This document shows, in pieces, positions 16,015 to 24,868 of a stretch of 64,000 bases of DNA. Each line of letters opens with the position of its first letter. Position 1 is the stretch's first letter. A program made the translations under genes and the position numbers. Below the pieces are notes generated by a model. It saw only the letters and a list, made by a program, of their open reading frames with translations, ran no database searches and was not told where the DNA came from. Where the stretch lies: NCBI GenBank assembly GCA_902500995.1, contig CABVSR010000011.1, forward strand, positions 1 through 64,000, read 5' to 3'. Source of the stretch: an uncultured Nitrospira sp. Its GTDB lineage: Bacteria > Nitrospirota > Nitrospiria > Nitrospirales > Nitrospiraceae.

Positions 16015-17271
16015 ATGTCCACGAGGGTCGTCATCACGGGTCTGGGAGTCGTCTCCCCCATCGGCATCGGCGTGCCGCAATTTTGGAAAGCGGCGCTGGA
16101 AGGCCGGTCGGGCATTTCCGCCATTCCCTCCTTCGATCCCTTTCCTCTGGAAGGGTATCGGTCGCGCATTGCCGGGCGCATCGTCGATTTCTCGCCTGAC
16201 CAGTACCTCCCCGCCGGGCAGGGCGACCGCGTCGATCGCTATGCTCAATTCGCGCTCGTCGCTGCGAAGGAGGCGCTCGCCGATGCCGACTTCAAGATGG
16301 AACGGGAAAACCCCCACCGCGTCGGCGTGATCGTCGGCGCCGGCATGGGCGGGATGGTGATGGGCGAACGCGAGATTACTCAACTGTATGAACAGAAACG
16401 CCCGCACCGGGTGCATCCTAATTTTATTCCGGTGATTACGCTGAATTCCGCGTCCGGAATCGTCGCCATGGCTTACGGAGCCAAGGGCCCGAACCTCACG
16501 ATTTCAACCGCCTGCTCTTCCAGCGCCCATGCGTTGGGCCAGGCCATGCACGCCATTCGGGCGGGGACGGCCGATGCAGTCATCGTGGTCGGCGCCGATG
16601 CCAGCATCACGCCTCTGGTCTTCGCCGGATTTTGCTCGCTTCGGGCCCTCTCCACAAAGTATAACGATGCCCCTGAGCGAGCCTCTCGTCCATTCGACCG
16701 TGGACGGGACGGGTTTGTGATGGGAGAGGGCGCGGGCGCGCTGATCCTCGAATCGCTGGCCCACGCCAAAAAGCGCAAGGCCCGGATCTATGCGGAAGTG
16801 GCCGGCTATGCCGCAACGAGCGAGGCCCATCACATGGTCATTCCCCGGGAAGACGGCGAGGAAGTCGCCACGACCATGCGGCTGGCACTGAAAGATGCGG
16901 GCGTGACCCCGGCGCAAGTTGATTACATCAATGCCCACGCCACCTCGACATCGGTGGGTGACGCGGTCGAGGTCAAGGCCATTCGCCTGGTCTTCAAGTC
17001 GCGCGCGGATAAACTCGCCGTGAATGCCACGAAGTCGCTGGTCGGGCATACACTCGGCGCAGCCGGATCGTTGGCCGGCATTGTCTCGGCGCTCACGCTC
17101 ACGAGCGGGCAGGTTCATCCGACACTCAACCTGGACGATCCTGATCCCGCTTGCGCCCTGGCGGGCCTGTCCAAGGACCAGCAAACGCGCAAGGCGAAGG
17201 TGGCTTTGATCAACGCGTTTGGATTCGGCAGCAACAATGCGGCGGTCGTGTTGAAAGCTGTCTCCTCCTGA
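16015..17271 (+). CDS. fabF: 3-oxoacyl-ACP synthase II (FabF-type)
   Basis: Elongating beta-ketoacyl-ACP synthase, 418 residues, the normal size. The catalytic triad is complete: Cys167 in STACSSSAHA, His308 in INAHATSTSVGD and His345 in KSLVGHTLGAAGS, with the supporting Lys340. FabF condenses malonyl-ACP with acyl-ACP. The next gene is an acyl carrier protein and the one after is lpxD, so this copy may supply the 3-hydroxyacyl chains of lipid A, or simply be the housekeeping enzyme; the window cannot decide. A GAGAGGG SD precedes the ATG. Confidence 0.93.
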   Translation: MSTRVVITGLGVVSPIGIGVPQFWKAALEGRSGISAIPSFDPFPLEGYRSRIAGRIVDFSPDQYLPAGQGDRVDRYAQFALVAAKEALADADFKMERENPHRVGVIVGAGMGGMVMGEREITQLYEQKRPHRVHPNFIPVITLNSASGIVAMAYGAKGPNLTISTACSSSAHALGQAMHAIRAGTADAVIVVGADASITPLVFAGFCSLRALSTKYNDAPERASRPFDRGRDGFVMGEGAGALILESLAHAKKRKARIYAEVAGYAATSEAHHMVIPREDGEEVATTMRLALKDAGVTPAQVDYINAHATSTSVGDAVEVKAIRLVFKSRADKLAVNATKSLVGHTLGAAGSLAGIVSALTLTSGQVHPTLNLDDPDPACALAGLSKDQQTRKAKVALINAFGFGSNNAAVVLKAVSS

Positions 17272-17343
17272 CGCCTGTCCGGCCACCCAGCGATCGGCGG
17301 GAACTGATCAGACAAGTCAGACAAGAGACGAAGGAACGCAGGT

Positions 17344-17715
17344 ATGAGCAATACAGCAGACGTATCCGGCAAGATCATTCAGGCGCTCGCGGAATATCTG
17401 AAACGGGATGCGGCCTCTATCCAGCCGACGCATCACCTGCGGGAAGATCTTGGATTGGATTCGATGGCGGTCATTGAAATGTTGTATCGCATCGAGGAGG
17501 TCTTCAATCTGCAGATCCCCGACCAGGATCTGGTCGGTCTCACCACGGTCGGCCACGTTGTCACCTATGTGGAAGGGCGCGTCGCTCCGGCCCCCGCCCG
17601 GAGCGCTGCAAAGAGTGCTGCAAAGACCGCGGCGAAAACCCCGGCAAAGACCCCAGCCAAGACGGCAACCAAGAAGCCGGCTGCAAAACCTTCGACCAAG
17701 AGTAAGAAGGCCTGA
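17344..17715 (+). CDS. Acyl carrier protein with histone H1-like tail
   Basis: Residues 1-80 form a normal acyl carrier protein with four-helix pattern and the phosphopantetheine site Ser40 in LGLDSMAVIEML. Residues 81-123 are a tail of Ala, Lys, Pro and Thr made of AAKT/PAKT units and ending KSKKA. Ordinary ACP is 75-85 residues and acidic, so a 43-residue basic extension is unusual. The tail resembles histone H1-like bacterial repeats. The stop is followed after four bases by lpxD, and fabF is upstream, so an operon is likely. The carrier role is well supported; the function of the tail is unknown (membrane, nucleic acid or partner binding are options). Confidence 0.88.
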   Translation: MSNTADVSGKIIQALAEYLKRDAASIQPTHHLREDLGLDSMAVIEMLYRIEEVFNLQIPDQDLVGLTTVGHVVTYVEGRVAPAPARSAAKSAAKTAAKTPAKTPAKTATKKPAAKPSTKSKKA

Positions 17716-17719
17716 CAAG

Positions 17720-18799
17720 ATGAGCACGGCGCCCAGGCAAACTCCTCTGACAGTCCGGGACCTTCACGAGTATGTGGGGGGTGAGCTGATTGGATCGCCG
17801 GATGCCACGGTCACCAGCGTCGCCAGCCTGGAACAGGCGGGACCGGGCGATCTGGCGTTCGTGACATCCGAGCGCCATCTCAAATCGCCACAGACCGCCA
17901 CCATCGGCGCCCTGCTCGTGGGACGGCGCATCCCCGACTGCCCCTCTCCGCAAATCGTCGTAGCCAACCCCGCCTATGCTTTTGCGCGGGCCGCGCAGCA
18001 GTTTTTTGCGCGACCGTCCCGAGCGCGGGGGATCGCGGAAGGCATCACGCGCGGCGACGGTGTGACGATCGGCGCTGACGTCTCGATTTGGCCCGGCGTG
18101 ACCCTGGGCGACCGGGTGTCCATCGGCGCGCGGGTGACCCTCTATCCCGGGGTGTTCATCGGGGACGACAGTGTCATCGGGGAGGACGGCCTCCTGTACC
18201 CCAACGTCGTCGTGAGGGAAGGATGCCGGCTAGGCGCGCGCGTCATCGTCCACAGCGGGACGGTGATCGGCAGCGACGGCTTCGGGTATGTGCAATACGA
18301 AGGCCGGCACCAGAAAATTCCTCAGCTGGGCGGCGTCCTCATTGAAGACGACGTGGAACTGGGCGCCAACGTGTCCGTGGATCGCGCGACATTCGGGGAT
18401 ACTGTCATCAAGCGCGGCACCAAAATCGACAACCTCGTACAGATCGCCCACAACGTGACCGTAGGTGAACACAATATTCTGGTCGCCCAGGTCGGCATTG
18501 CCGGAAGCACCACTTTGGGTCGTTACGTGATGGTGGGGGGGCAGGCAGGTCTAGCCGATCACTTGCAGATCGGCGATCAGGTGATGATTGCGGCGAAGTC
18601 CGGCGTCACCAGAAGCCTGGAACCGAATCAAATCGTGTCCGGCGCGCCGGTGATGCCGCACACCACCTTTCTGAAAGCTCAGGCAGTGATTCCCCAGCTC
18701 CCCGAACTACGCCAGCGCGTCCGCGAGCTGGAAGAGCGCCTTACGAGCCTGGAGCAATCCACGAAGCCTGCGGCCTCCCGCAAACCTCGCCGCAAATAA
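17720..18799 (+). CDS. lpxD: UDP-3-O-acylglucosamine N-acyltransferase LpxD
   Basis: Third enzyme of lipid A synthesis: transfers a 3-hydroxyacyl chain from ACP to the 2-amino group of UDP-3-O-acyl-glucosamine. It is 359 residues long. The N-terminal uridine-binding domain (RDLHEYVGGELIGSPDATVTSV, ANPAYAFARAAQQF) leads into a left-handed parallel beta helix of hexapeptide repeats, with catalytic His in IVHSGTVIGSDGFGY and in IAHNVTVGEHNI regions, then a C-terminal coiled helix (ELRQRVRELEERLTSLEQS) and a short basic tail. The ATG at 17720 follows the ACP stop by four bases; the reading frame itself is open earlier but overlaps the ACP gene. Confidence 0.94.
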   Translation: MSTAPRQTPLTVRDLHEYVGGELIGSPDATVTSVASLEQAGPGDLAFVTSERHLKSPQTATIGALLVGRRIPDCPSPQIVVANPAYAFARAAQQFFARPSRARGIAEGITRGDGVTIGADVSIWPGVTLGDRVSIGARVTLYPGVFIGDDSVIGEDGLLYPNVVVREGCRLGARVIVHSGTVIGSDGFGYVQYEGRHQKIPQLGGVLIEDDVELGANVSVDRATFGDTVIKRGTKIDNLVQIAHNVTVGEHNILVAQVGIAGSTTLGRYVMVGGQAGLADHLQIGDQVMIAAKSGVTRSLEPNQIVSGAPVMPHTTFLKAQAVIPQLPELRQRVRELEERLTSLEQSTKPAASRKPRRK

Positions 18800-18814
18800 A
18801 CGGCCAGCCGTTTT
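18798..18814. terminator. Hairpin between convergent genes
   Basis: AAACGG-CCAG-CCGTTT with flanking T and A runs, lying between the lpxD stop and the stop of the opposing membrane-protein gene. It is symmetrical and could end transcription from both sides. Confidence 0.5.
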
Positions 18815-18816
18815 CA

Positions 18817-19341
18817 TCATGGTTTCAGCAGCGACTTCCAGAAAAACAGCTTCGCCCAGAAGAACCCTGCCCAAGGCAGAAAATAGCCCGCGATGGGGTG
18901 CACCTCACCGTAGACGACTGCGACAGTCGATCCGAACAGCAGCAAGGCCAAGCCGGCCATATAGGCAACCGGCGCCCAGGGGGACCCGCTCGGCGAGTCG
19001 TGACTTTTTCCGCTCTCCCGTTTCGGTTTGCCGCTTTTCGTGAGCGCGGGCTGCCGCATGCGTTCGGCAAAGACTTCAGGGCGGTTGGCCAGGATCCAGC
19101 GATGATACGTGGTCTGCAGCCATCCCAGCACACCCCCTAACAGCAACAGCGCGGAGCTCTGGAGAAACGTCGCCCACGAATAGGTATCGGTGGCCAGGAG
19201 CTGGTACCCTAATCCACCCACTCCCCCGACCATCGAAATCAGGCCGAGAATCCCGGCCGGGAATAACATGTACGCTTTGATATAGGCCGTCGCGCGCGCG
19301 TCGTGACCTTCCTGCTGCTTGACTGAGACAAGTTTTGGCAT
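18817..19341 (-). CDS. Polytopic membrane protein of unknown function
   Basis: A 174-residue inner-membrane protein with four hydrophobic segments: AYMLFPAGILGLISMVGGVG (about 25-44), WATFLQSSALLLLGGVLGWL (about 56-75), then after a basic cytoplasmic loop WAPVAYMAGLALLLFGSTVAVV, and finally IAGYFLPWAGFFWAKLFFW. The loop RESGKSHDSPSGSP is polar. I do not recognise a family. The start is the ATG giving MPKLVSVKQQ; no clear SD precedes it, and upstream extension to 19656 would add unlikely basic, low-complexity sequence. It converges with lpxD. Confidence 0.6.
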   Translation of the reverse strand: MPKLVSVKQQEGHDARATAYIKAYMLFPAGILGLISMVGGVGGLGYQLLATDTYSWATFLQSSALLLLGGVLGWLQTTYHRWILANRPEVFAERMRQPALTKSGKPKRESGKSHDSPSGSPWAPVAYMAGLALLLFGSTVAVVYGEVHPIAGYFLPWAGFFWAKLFFWKSLLKP

Positions 19342-19603
19342 GGCCGTGATGGTCGTATAATCCCAACCCCAACCGCAAGAGAAATTCTCTCGGTTCGGAG
19401 AGATCTGCCTCGAATCTGCCTTGCGCCGACAAGCCCGCTTGTCCCGCCTGTCCACAAGAACTGTGGACCGACTGTGCGCAACCATGTGGATAGAACGCTG
19501 GTGCACGGACTGGGAAGGGGCAACGGTCGATTGCCCAAGGAATAGGCGTGGGAAAGACCGAGGCACAGAGGTTATGAAGGAGGCTGTGTGAGGGATATCT
19601 GCG

Positions 19604-21685
19604 CTAGGCCATGGGCAAAATATCAAAAATGGCCGCCCGTTCCACCCGCCCGACATCCACCCATTGCTGGGCCAGCGGAATCAGCGTCGCCAAGCGCTCT
19701 TCCAGAGCGGCCAGGCGCTCGCGAATCGCGGCAGGCTTATGCTGCGCAGTCACGCGAAGAAACGTCCGCAAGCCTTGGAGAAAGACGCTGATATTCGCTG
19801 CGGAGACCTGTTCGGCAGCGTCGAACAGCACATCAATTTCATCGAAAATAGGTTCCAGAGCCTGCGGCGGCAACACGCGTTCTTCGCTCGCGCGTGCAAT
19901 ACGGCTGAGCGTCGCAATGACCGACGGGACCCGCGCCTGCATATGGCCAAGAAATCGCTCATCCAACTCATCCAATTCCTGCAGCACACGACCGATGGTT
20001 CGCGCGTCCACCACGGCAGCGCCTCCGGCCACTTCACGTTCGGCTCGCTGAATAACCGTGTCCAACACGTCACGTACTGGTTCAACCGACCGCCCGCGTG
20101 CCACATGCAATTTCCGTAAGGCCTCCAGAATGGACGACGCAGAACCAGCGCGTGGAGCGCTGTGCGCGATCGAAGCCGTCTCGGACGCCATCTCCTGCGC
20201 AACCATCGCCTCTGGTTCCGGCGGCTCCGATTGTTCATCAGCTGTCTGCTGAGGCTGAATCCTGCTCTCTTCCATTGACGGTTGCTGTTCGTCCGCCCGA
20301 AGCTCCTGCACCGTTTTGCTGATCTCGAGCAATCCCTCCCGCAGCGAGGCCACGTGGTGCGCAGCGACAGCCCGCTCATGCCTTGCCGCCGCCTGCAGGA
20401 GCGGAAATAATCGTGTCGCCATCGTCTCCACGGCCGTCAATCCGACCGTGGCCGCAGAACGCGCGAGGTTGTTGACGCTCTGCCACAGGATCGTGGCCAA
20501 TTGAGCGCGGCGCGCCTGCTCGCTGGTGGCATCGAGCCGCTCCAACGCCGTTTGAATCTGATTCAGCCATTCTCTGGCTTCCAGCACAAACAGGCCCAAA
20601 ATCTCCCGGCGAACGGGAATCACCGGCTCAGTCGTTCCTGGCTCCGCCGAAACCTGGACGGACGACCCCGCAGCCGGCTGATCGACGGCGGCCTGAATGA
20701 CCCCGGCAATGGCGTCCAGGCTCTCCAGTAAGGCCGCAAATTGATCCGAGACGTTTGTCGGGACGGCAGGCGCTGCCGCCGCAGGTTCAACCGGTTCGAA
20801 TGTGACGCGTTCCAACGCCGGTGCCTCGACGGTGTCAACCACCGACACATGGGGAAGCAGGCTCAAATCCAGGATGTGTGGAGGGTCATCCGTCGCCGCC
20901 GGCTCCGTGCCGGTCACGCGCAACACCGGCCGCGAGGGATACCGGGCGGTAATACGGATCACCACTCCTTCTTCTCCACTGCTCACCCTCACCCTGGTGC
21001 CAAGCGGATAGACGGACAATTGTTCGACCAGCGCCTTCATGATTTCGCGGGGAAACGAGGCACGCTCCGTGGTCAGCAACTCGCGAACGGCTTCGTGCGG
21101 CAGCAACCGCCGCCGATAGGGGCGCGGGCTGACCAGCGCATCGAAGATATCGACCAAGCCGATAATCTGCGCCAGCTCGTTGATCTCCCGGCCCTTCAAG
21201 CGATGAGGATAGCCCTGCCCTTTCCCTCGCTCGTGCGCCTGCAGGACCACTTCCGCGAGCCAGGCATAGTCAGGTGCCAACCGGCTGATGACGTCGGAAC
21301 CGAGGCGTGGATGTTGCTCCACCAGCGCCCGCTCGTCGGATGTCAAGCGCCCGGTCTTGGTGAGGAGCTGTTGCGGCACCGCGAAAATACCGATGTCATG
21401 CAGCAACCCGGCCAAAGCAAGCCGGTGGAGTTCGGCTCCATAGTATCCGAGGCCGATGCCGACCTTCGTGGCCAGGATTCCCACATTGATGAGGTTGGTG
21501 ACAAGCGGAGGCCCGGTCGGACTGGAGAGCGCTTCCACGACCAACTGGTCGCTCGACTGCAAGGAATGAATGATGGCGTCGGCCAGATGCTCGAGTCCGG
21601 CGAGATCCACGGCCTCCTGCCGTTGGACGGACGCAGTCAGCCTGGTGAGGATTTCTTCGGCCTGCCGGTAGTGATTCTGTTCCAT
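19604..21685 (-). CDS. HD-GYP-like protein with a histidine-less Hpt module
   Basis: Last gene of the chemosensory operon, 693 residues. Residues 55-215 are an HD-GYP-type domain: HD at 96-97 (LLHDIGIFAVP), HPRLGSD, HERGKGQGYP at 151-160 and DIFDALVSPRPYR. GYP is intact, but the usual HHExxDG is AHERGKG and the first-helix His of the family appears replaced, so phosphodiesterase activity is doubtful; it may be a c-di-GMP receptor. A small beta-rich segment follows (residues 225-285). Residues 361-435 look like an Hpt bundle (LFVLEAREWLNQIQTALERL), but the phosphoacceptor position is Asn405 in NNLARSAATVG, where Hpt has HTLKGSA. The C-terminal 170 residues are helical. The start has a GGGAGAGAGG SD; the frame is open 28 codons upstream. 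Confidence 0.75.
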   Translation of the reverse strand: MEQNHYRQAEEILTRLTASVQRQEAVDLAGLEHLADAIIHSLQSSDQLVVEALSSPTGPPLVTNLINVGILATKVGIGLGYYGAELHRLALAGLLHDIGIFAVPQQLLTKTGRLTSDERALVEQHPRLGSDVISRLAPDYAWLAEVVLQAHERGKGQGYPHRLKGREINELAQIIGLVDIFDALVSPRPYRRRLLPHEAVRELLTTERASFPREIMKALVEQLSVYPLGTRVRVSSGEEGVVIRITARYPSRPVLRVTGTEPAATDDPPHILDLSLLPHVSVVDTVEAPALERVTFEPVEPAAAAPAVPTNVSDQFAALLESLDAIAGVIQAAVDQPAAGSSVQVSAEPGTTEPVIPVRREILGLFVLEAREWLNQIQTALERLDATSEQARRAQLATILWQSVNNLARSAATVGLTAVETMATRLFPLLQAAARHERAVAAHHVASLREGLLEISKTVQELRADEQQPSMEESRIQPQQTADEQSEPPEPEAMVAQEMASETASIAHSAPRAGSASSILEALRKLHVARGRSVEPVRDVLDTVIQRAEREVAGGAAVVDARTIGRVLQELDELDERFLGHMQARVPSVIATLSRIARASEERVLPPQALEPIFDEIDVLFDAAEQVSAANISVFLQGLRTFLRVTAQHKPAAIRERLAALEERLATLIPLAQQWVDVGRVERAAIFDILPMA

Positions 21686-21845
21686 GCCCTCTCTCCCGCT
21701 GGCAGAGCCGGCTGAGCCCGGCGACCTCTCGTCCGCCACGGCCAGCGATCTCGCTGAGCTCACTCGCACAGATTATGGCCGTTGCGACATCGCGCACAAG
21801 GCAAGCCTGAGCCGATTCCGGCGGGCGTCGGCGGAAGGTGTGAGC

Positions 21846-21863
21846 CGGCCTCCCGGCAGGCCG
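21846..21863 (-). terminator. Intra-operon hairpin
   Basis: CGGCCT-GCCGGG-AGGCCG, a six-bp GC stem just past the stop of the Hpt-like gene and within the 185-base gap before the HD-GYP start. It could attenuate transcription into, or stabilise RNA ahead of, the last gene. No T-run follows. Confidence 0.3.
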
Positions 21864-21870
21864 AGCGTCG

Positions 21871-22842
21871 TCACGCTGACGGCACGAGCCGGCTCATCAT
21901 CTCCAACTCTTTTTGCCCGGCCGCCATCCACTCTTCGACCATGCCGGCAATGGCCAACACGCGCGTTTCTACCGACTGGATCCGGTGTGCCGCAATATCA
22001 ATACGGCGTTGGACGAGCAAGGTGAGGAAACTCTGAAGGCCGGTCAGGAATGTGACGAGCGGTGTGGCATTGTTTTGTTTGGCGATATCTTGAAGACCCG
22101 CGACCATCTGCATCGGGGCGTCGAAATCGGCATCTGAGTTCAGGATGGCGGATCCGCCGGCTCGAAGTCGGCTCAAATGCAATGCAATGCCGGGCAACTC
22201 CTGCCGTAGCGAGCCCAGATACTGAGTATCCGTGTGATGAATCGCCACCAGCAGTTCGTGAAATTTCGCGGCCTGAATCTGGCCGTCCCCTTGTCGCGCT
22301 TCATGCTCCAGCCGCTGCAAAACCTGCGGAATGAGGCTCCGAGACGGGCCTCCCTGCGCCCTCGATTCATCGTGCAGGCGATGCAGGGCGTTCAACAGGG
22401 TGAGATAATCCAGAGCCGGCTCAGGCGCCGGGGCCGCTTCGGGCAGTGGCTCAATGTCGAGCGTGATTCCAGTGGCTTCCCGGACGGATGCGAGCAGGGT
22501 GCGAAAATGGTCGCGAATCGTACTGAAGTCCTGTTTCGTCGCCGTGGTGCGGTCTTTGATTGTTTCGATGAACGGAAGGAGCGCGAAGGTGGCGCGTTCG
22601 ACATCCGGCAAACTCACCGTGGCCGCGGAACCGCCGAGACTGGTAATGCCTCGGACCACCGCATCGATCAGTTGAGTATGCCGATCCGAATCCGGCAGGC
22701 TTTCAAGCTCCACCAGCGCCGCGTGGATCTGCACGAGCCACTCCTGGGCCTCCTGCCCGAATAGCTCGATCAGCTCCTTCTGGAAATCGTCCTGGGTTTG
22801 CTCTGATTCCGTCGACACAGCGGCATCCTGCCTATGGCCCAT
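21871..22842 (-). CDS. Hpt-like protein lacking the phosphoacceptor histidine
   Basis: A 323-residue helical protein, no membrane segments. Residues 22-100 align by eye with Hpt bundles: LIELFGQEAQEWLVQIHAALVELES, then RGITSLGGSAATVSLPDVERA, where the HTLKGSAATVG core is kept except that the phosphorylatable His is Thr67. The rest consists of long helices (LTLLNALHRLHDESRAQGG, TFLTGLQSFLTLLVQRRID). The same degenerate module sits in the next gene, so the two are probably paralogous and may dock receivers or CheA without being phosphorylated. An alternative GTG start at residue 9 has an AGGAT nearby; the ATG used has only GGGCGAG. It lies 33 bases after the receiver/coiled-coil gene. Confidence 0.65.
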   Translation of the reverse strand: MGHRQDAAVSTESEQTQDDFQKELIELFGQEAQEWLVQIHAALVELESLPDSDRHTQLIDAVVRGITSLGGSAATVSLPDVERATFALLPFIETIKDRTTATKQDFSTIRDHFRTLLASVREATGITLDIEPLPEAAPAPEPALDYLTLLNALHRLHDESRAQGGPSRSLIPQVLQRLEHEARQGDGQIQAAKFHELLVAIHHTDTQYLGSLRQELPGIALHLSRLRAGGSAILNSDADFDAPMQMVAGLQDIAKQNNATPLVTFLTGLQSFLTLLVQRRIDIAAHRIQSVETRVLAIAGMVEEWMAAGQKELEMMSRLVPSA

Positions 22843-22875
22843 GCACTCGCCCGCTACCGGACGAGAGACGGCCTC

Positions 22876-24348
22876 TTATCGTTTTGCATTTCCGAGTTGC
22901 GAGGCGAGGCCGGCGATTTCACCAAGTTTTCTCGCGAGATCCTCAAAGCGACGCGTCGATTGTTCCGCCAGCAGCTCGGCATCAGCGACCCGTTTGTTCA
23001 GCTGCATGGAATGCTCGCGTTCAGCGCTCAGCTCCTGCTCCAAGTCCTGCACACGCTCGGCGCGCTCTTCCAACTGTTTGTACTGCGTCAGCAGGGCAGC
23101 GGCCGCTTCACGCTCGGCCGCAAGCGCTCCCTCGAGTTCACCCACCTGGGCTCGAGCTTTCTCTCCCGCTTCTTCCAGGACCGGCACCATCGCCGCAGTC
23201 TTTTCCAGTTGCGCGCGTTCGTTCCGCTGAGCCATCGCGTCTTCCCGTTCACTCGCCAGGACCCGTTCGAGTTCCCGCATGCGGCCTTCTACATGTTCAA
23301 GGCTCGTAATTTGGTTGACCAATTGGTTGGCCGCTTCACGTTCGGCTTCGAGATGAGCCTCTAATTCCACGATGCGCGCTCCAAGACGCGCGCCCTCCGA
23401 AACCTGCTGCGCCAACTGCTCGGCACGGCGCCGCTCTTCGACCAACGCAGCCTCGACCTCGCCCAGGCGCTGCGCCTGCCTCGACAGGTCTTCCAGCTGC
23501 TGTGCCAGGGCATCCCGCCGGGCGCGCTCTTCGGCGAGCTCCTGTTCAAGCCCCTGCACTCTCGCAGAGACAGCCGCAATCTGTTCATGCTGCTCGGACA
23601 GCATGTGCTGCTGCTGTTGCCGTTCTTCCTGACTGCGCCGGCGCTCCGCTCCCAGCTGCTCCTCAAGGTCGGCGATACGAGCATCCCGCTCGGCGACCAG
23701 CGAGTTCGGCTCATCCGCCCGCAGCACAGGAGTTAGCTCAGAGACGTGATACGAGGGAATTTCTGCGATCGGATCGGCATGGCTCTTCAACGGTTCCGCC
23801 GGCATCTGGTCCATGGTGATCGCCGCCGGTTCAGCGGGTTGCGGCCACTCTCTGGCCGGCACTGGCTCGAGCGAAAGATCTTCCTGCTGAGGCAACACCG
23901 GCGCAGACAAGACTTCTGTCATGACCGGAGGCTCCGCGTCCTGAGTGGGGTGCGGTTCAAGAGCCGGCGCAGGCTTGTGCGGGCGCTTCGTCAGCAAATC
24001 CAGCACGCGGTCCTTCAGCGATGATCCTTGAAACGGCTTCTTCAGCACGCCATCGGCCTTGCAGGACTCAGCCTGCCTGGACACTTCGTCGTTGACGATG
24101 CCGCTGATGAGCAGCACCGGAAGATCGGCCAGATTGGCCTGGCCGCGGACGAAGGCGCAGACCTCGTACCCACTCTTGTCGGGCATGATGACGTCGGAGA
24201 CGATCAGATCCGGGCGATCCTTGGCCAACATCGCGAGGGCTTCCGATCCGTTCGCCGCGAGCGTGACGCCCATTCCGGCTTCGGTCAACAGGCGTTCGGC
24301 CACTTTGCGGACTGCAATGCTGTCATCGGCAATCAAAATCTTTGGCAT
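22876..24348 (-). CDS. Response-regulator receiver fused to a long coiled coil
   Basis: A 490-residue protein. Residues 1-120 are a CheY-like receiver: acidic pocket DD8-9, phosphoacceptor Asp52 in LIVSDVIMPDKSGYEV, LISGI (switch Thr replaced by Ser) and Lys in GVLKKPF. A Pro/Glu-rich linker spans 120-220, and residues 225-485 are a continuous heptad-type coiled coil rich in Glu, Arg, Gln and Ala (AEERARRDALAQQLEDLSRQAQRL and many similar). There is no DNA-binding or enzymatic output domain. The likely role is a phosphorylation-controlled scaffold or cytoskeletal adaptor, placed directly behind CheA and CheW genes. SD GGGGAAT precedes the ATG. Confidence 0.8.
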   Translation of the reverse strand: MPKILIADDSIAVRKVAERLLTEAGMGVTLAANGSEALAMLAKDRPDLIVSDVIMPDKSGYEVCAFVRGQANLADLPVLLISGIVNDEVSRQAESCKADGVLKKPFQGSSLKDRVLDLLTKRPHKPAPALEPHPTQDAEPPVMTEVLSAPVLPQQEDLSLEPVPAREWPQPAEPAAITMDQMPAEPLKSHADPIAEIPSYHVSELTPVLRADEPNSLVAERDARIADLEEQLGAERRRSQEERQQQQHMLSEQHEQIAAVSARVQGLEQELAEERARRDALAQQLEDLSRQAQRLGEVEAALVEERRRAEQLAQQVSEGARLGARIVELEAHLEAEREAANQLVNQITSLEHVEGRMRELERVLASEREDAMAQRNERAQLEKTAAMVPVLEEAGEKARAQVGELEGALAAEREAAAALLTQYKQLEERAERVQDLEQELSAEREHSMQLNKRVADAELLAEQSTRRFEDLARKLGEIAGLASQLGNAKR

Positions 24349-24376
24349 GTCATTCCCCTACGCGATGTCGGATGCA

Positions 24377-24853
24377 TCAAGCAGGACGTCTCGATGCGAC
24401 CCCTAAGGTTGCCAGGTTAATGAGAGGCAGTTGTTCGCCGCCGGCGACACAGGATCCAGCAAGATCGGGATCGAGGCCGCTTTGATACTGTACGTCCGAG
24501 CGCGGAACTGCATGCAACGAGGGCACCGCGGCATCGATGCAGATCGCGAGAGGACCATCGACATGTTTCACGATCAGACACAGCGAGTGCTCTTCGCGCA
24601 CCGTTGCCTGGAGTTTGGCCGCCAAATCAAATACCGGAAGACACGAATCCTCGTACCGGATCAGCGACGTCACGAACTGGGTATCGCTGGGAACCGGCGT
24701 GGTACCGGGCCAAGGCAGCACGCCGCCGATCTCCTCGGTCCGTGCCGCTAACCGTTGGCCGGCGACTGAAAACACGACCAGATTCTGGACCCTCGGATGG
24801 GCAGCACGTGAACCGGTCGTGTGTGACTGCCTGTGTAACTGAGCGCGTAGCAT
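24377..24853 (-). CDS. CheW-like coupling protein (divergent)
   Basis: A 158-residue CheW-domain protein: VQNLVVFSVAGQRLAARTEEIGGVLPW, VTSLIRYEDSCLPVFDLAAKL, LCLIVKHVDGPLAICIDAAV and LPLINLATLG match the two-subdomain CheW beta pattern, although the usual NLRG motif is LIRYED here. CheW proteins link CheA to receptors. One of three CheW genes in the operon; this one and the next are divergent and may couple other partners such as the Hpt-like proteins. AAGGT precedes the start. Confidence 0.75.
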   Translation of the reverse strand: MLRAQLHRQSHTTGSRAAHPRVQNLVVFSVAGQRLAARTEEIGGVLPWPGTTPVPSDTQFVTSLIRYEDSCLPVFDLAAKLQATVREEHSLCLIVKHVDGPLAICIDAAVPSLHAVPRSDVQYQSGLDPDLAGSCVAGGEQLPLINLATLGVASRRPA

Positions 24854-24868
24854 GATGACCTTCGACGA

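Noticed and set aside
19342-19656. N-terminal extension of the four-helix membrane protein
   Set aside because: It would add about 105 residues of basic, low-complexity sequence without an SD; the shorter start gives a sensible topology.
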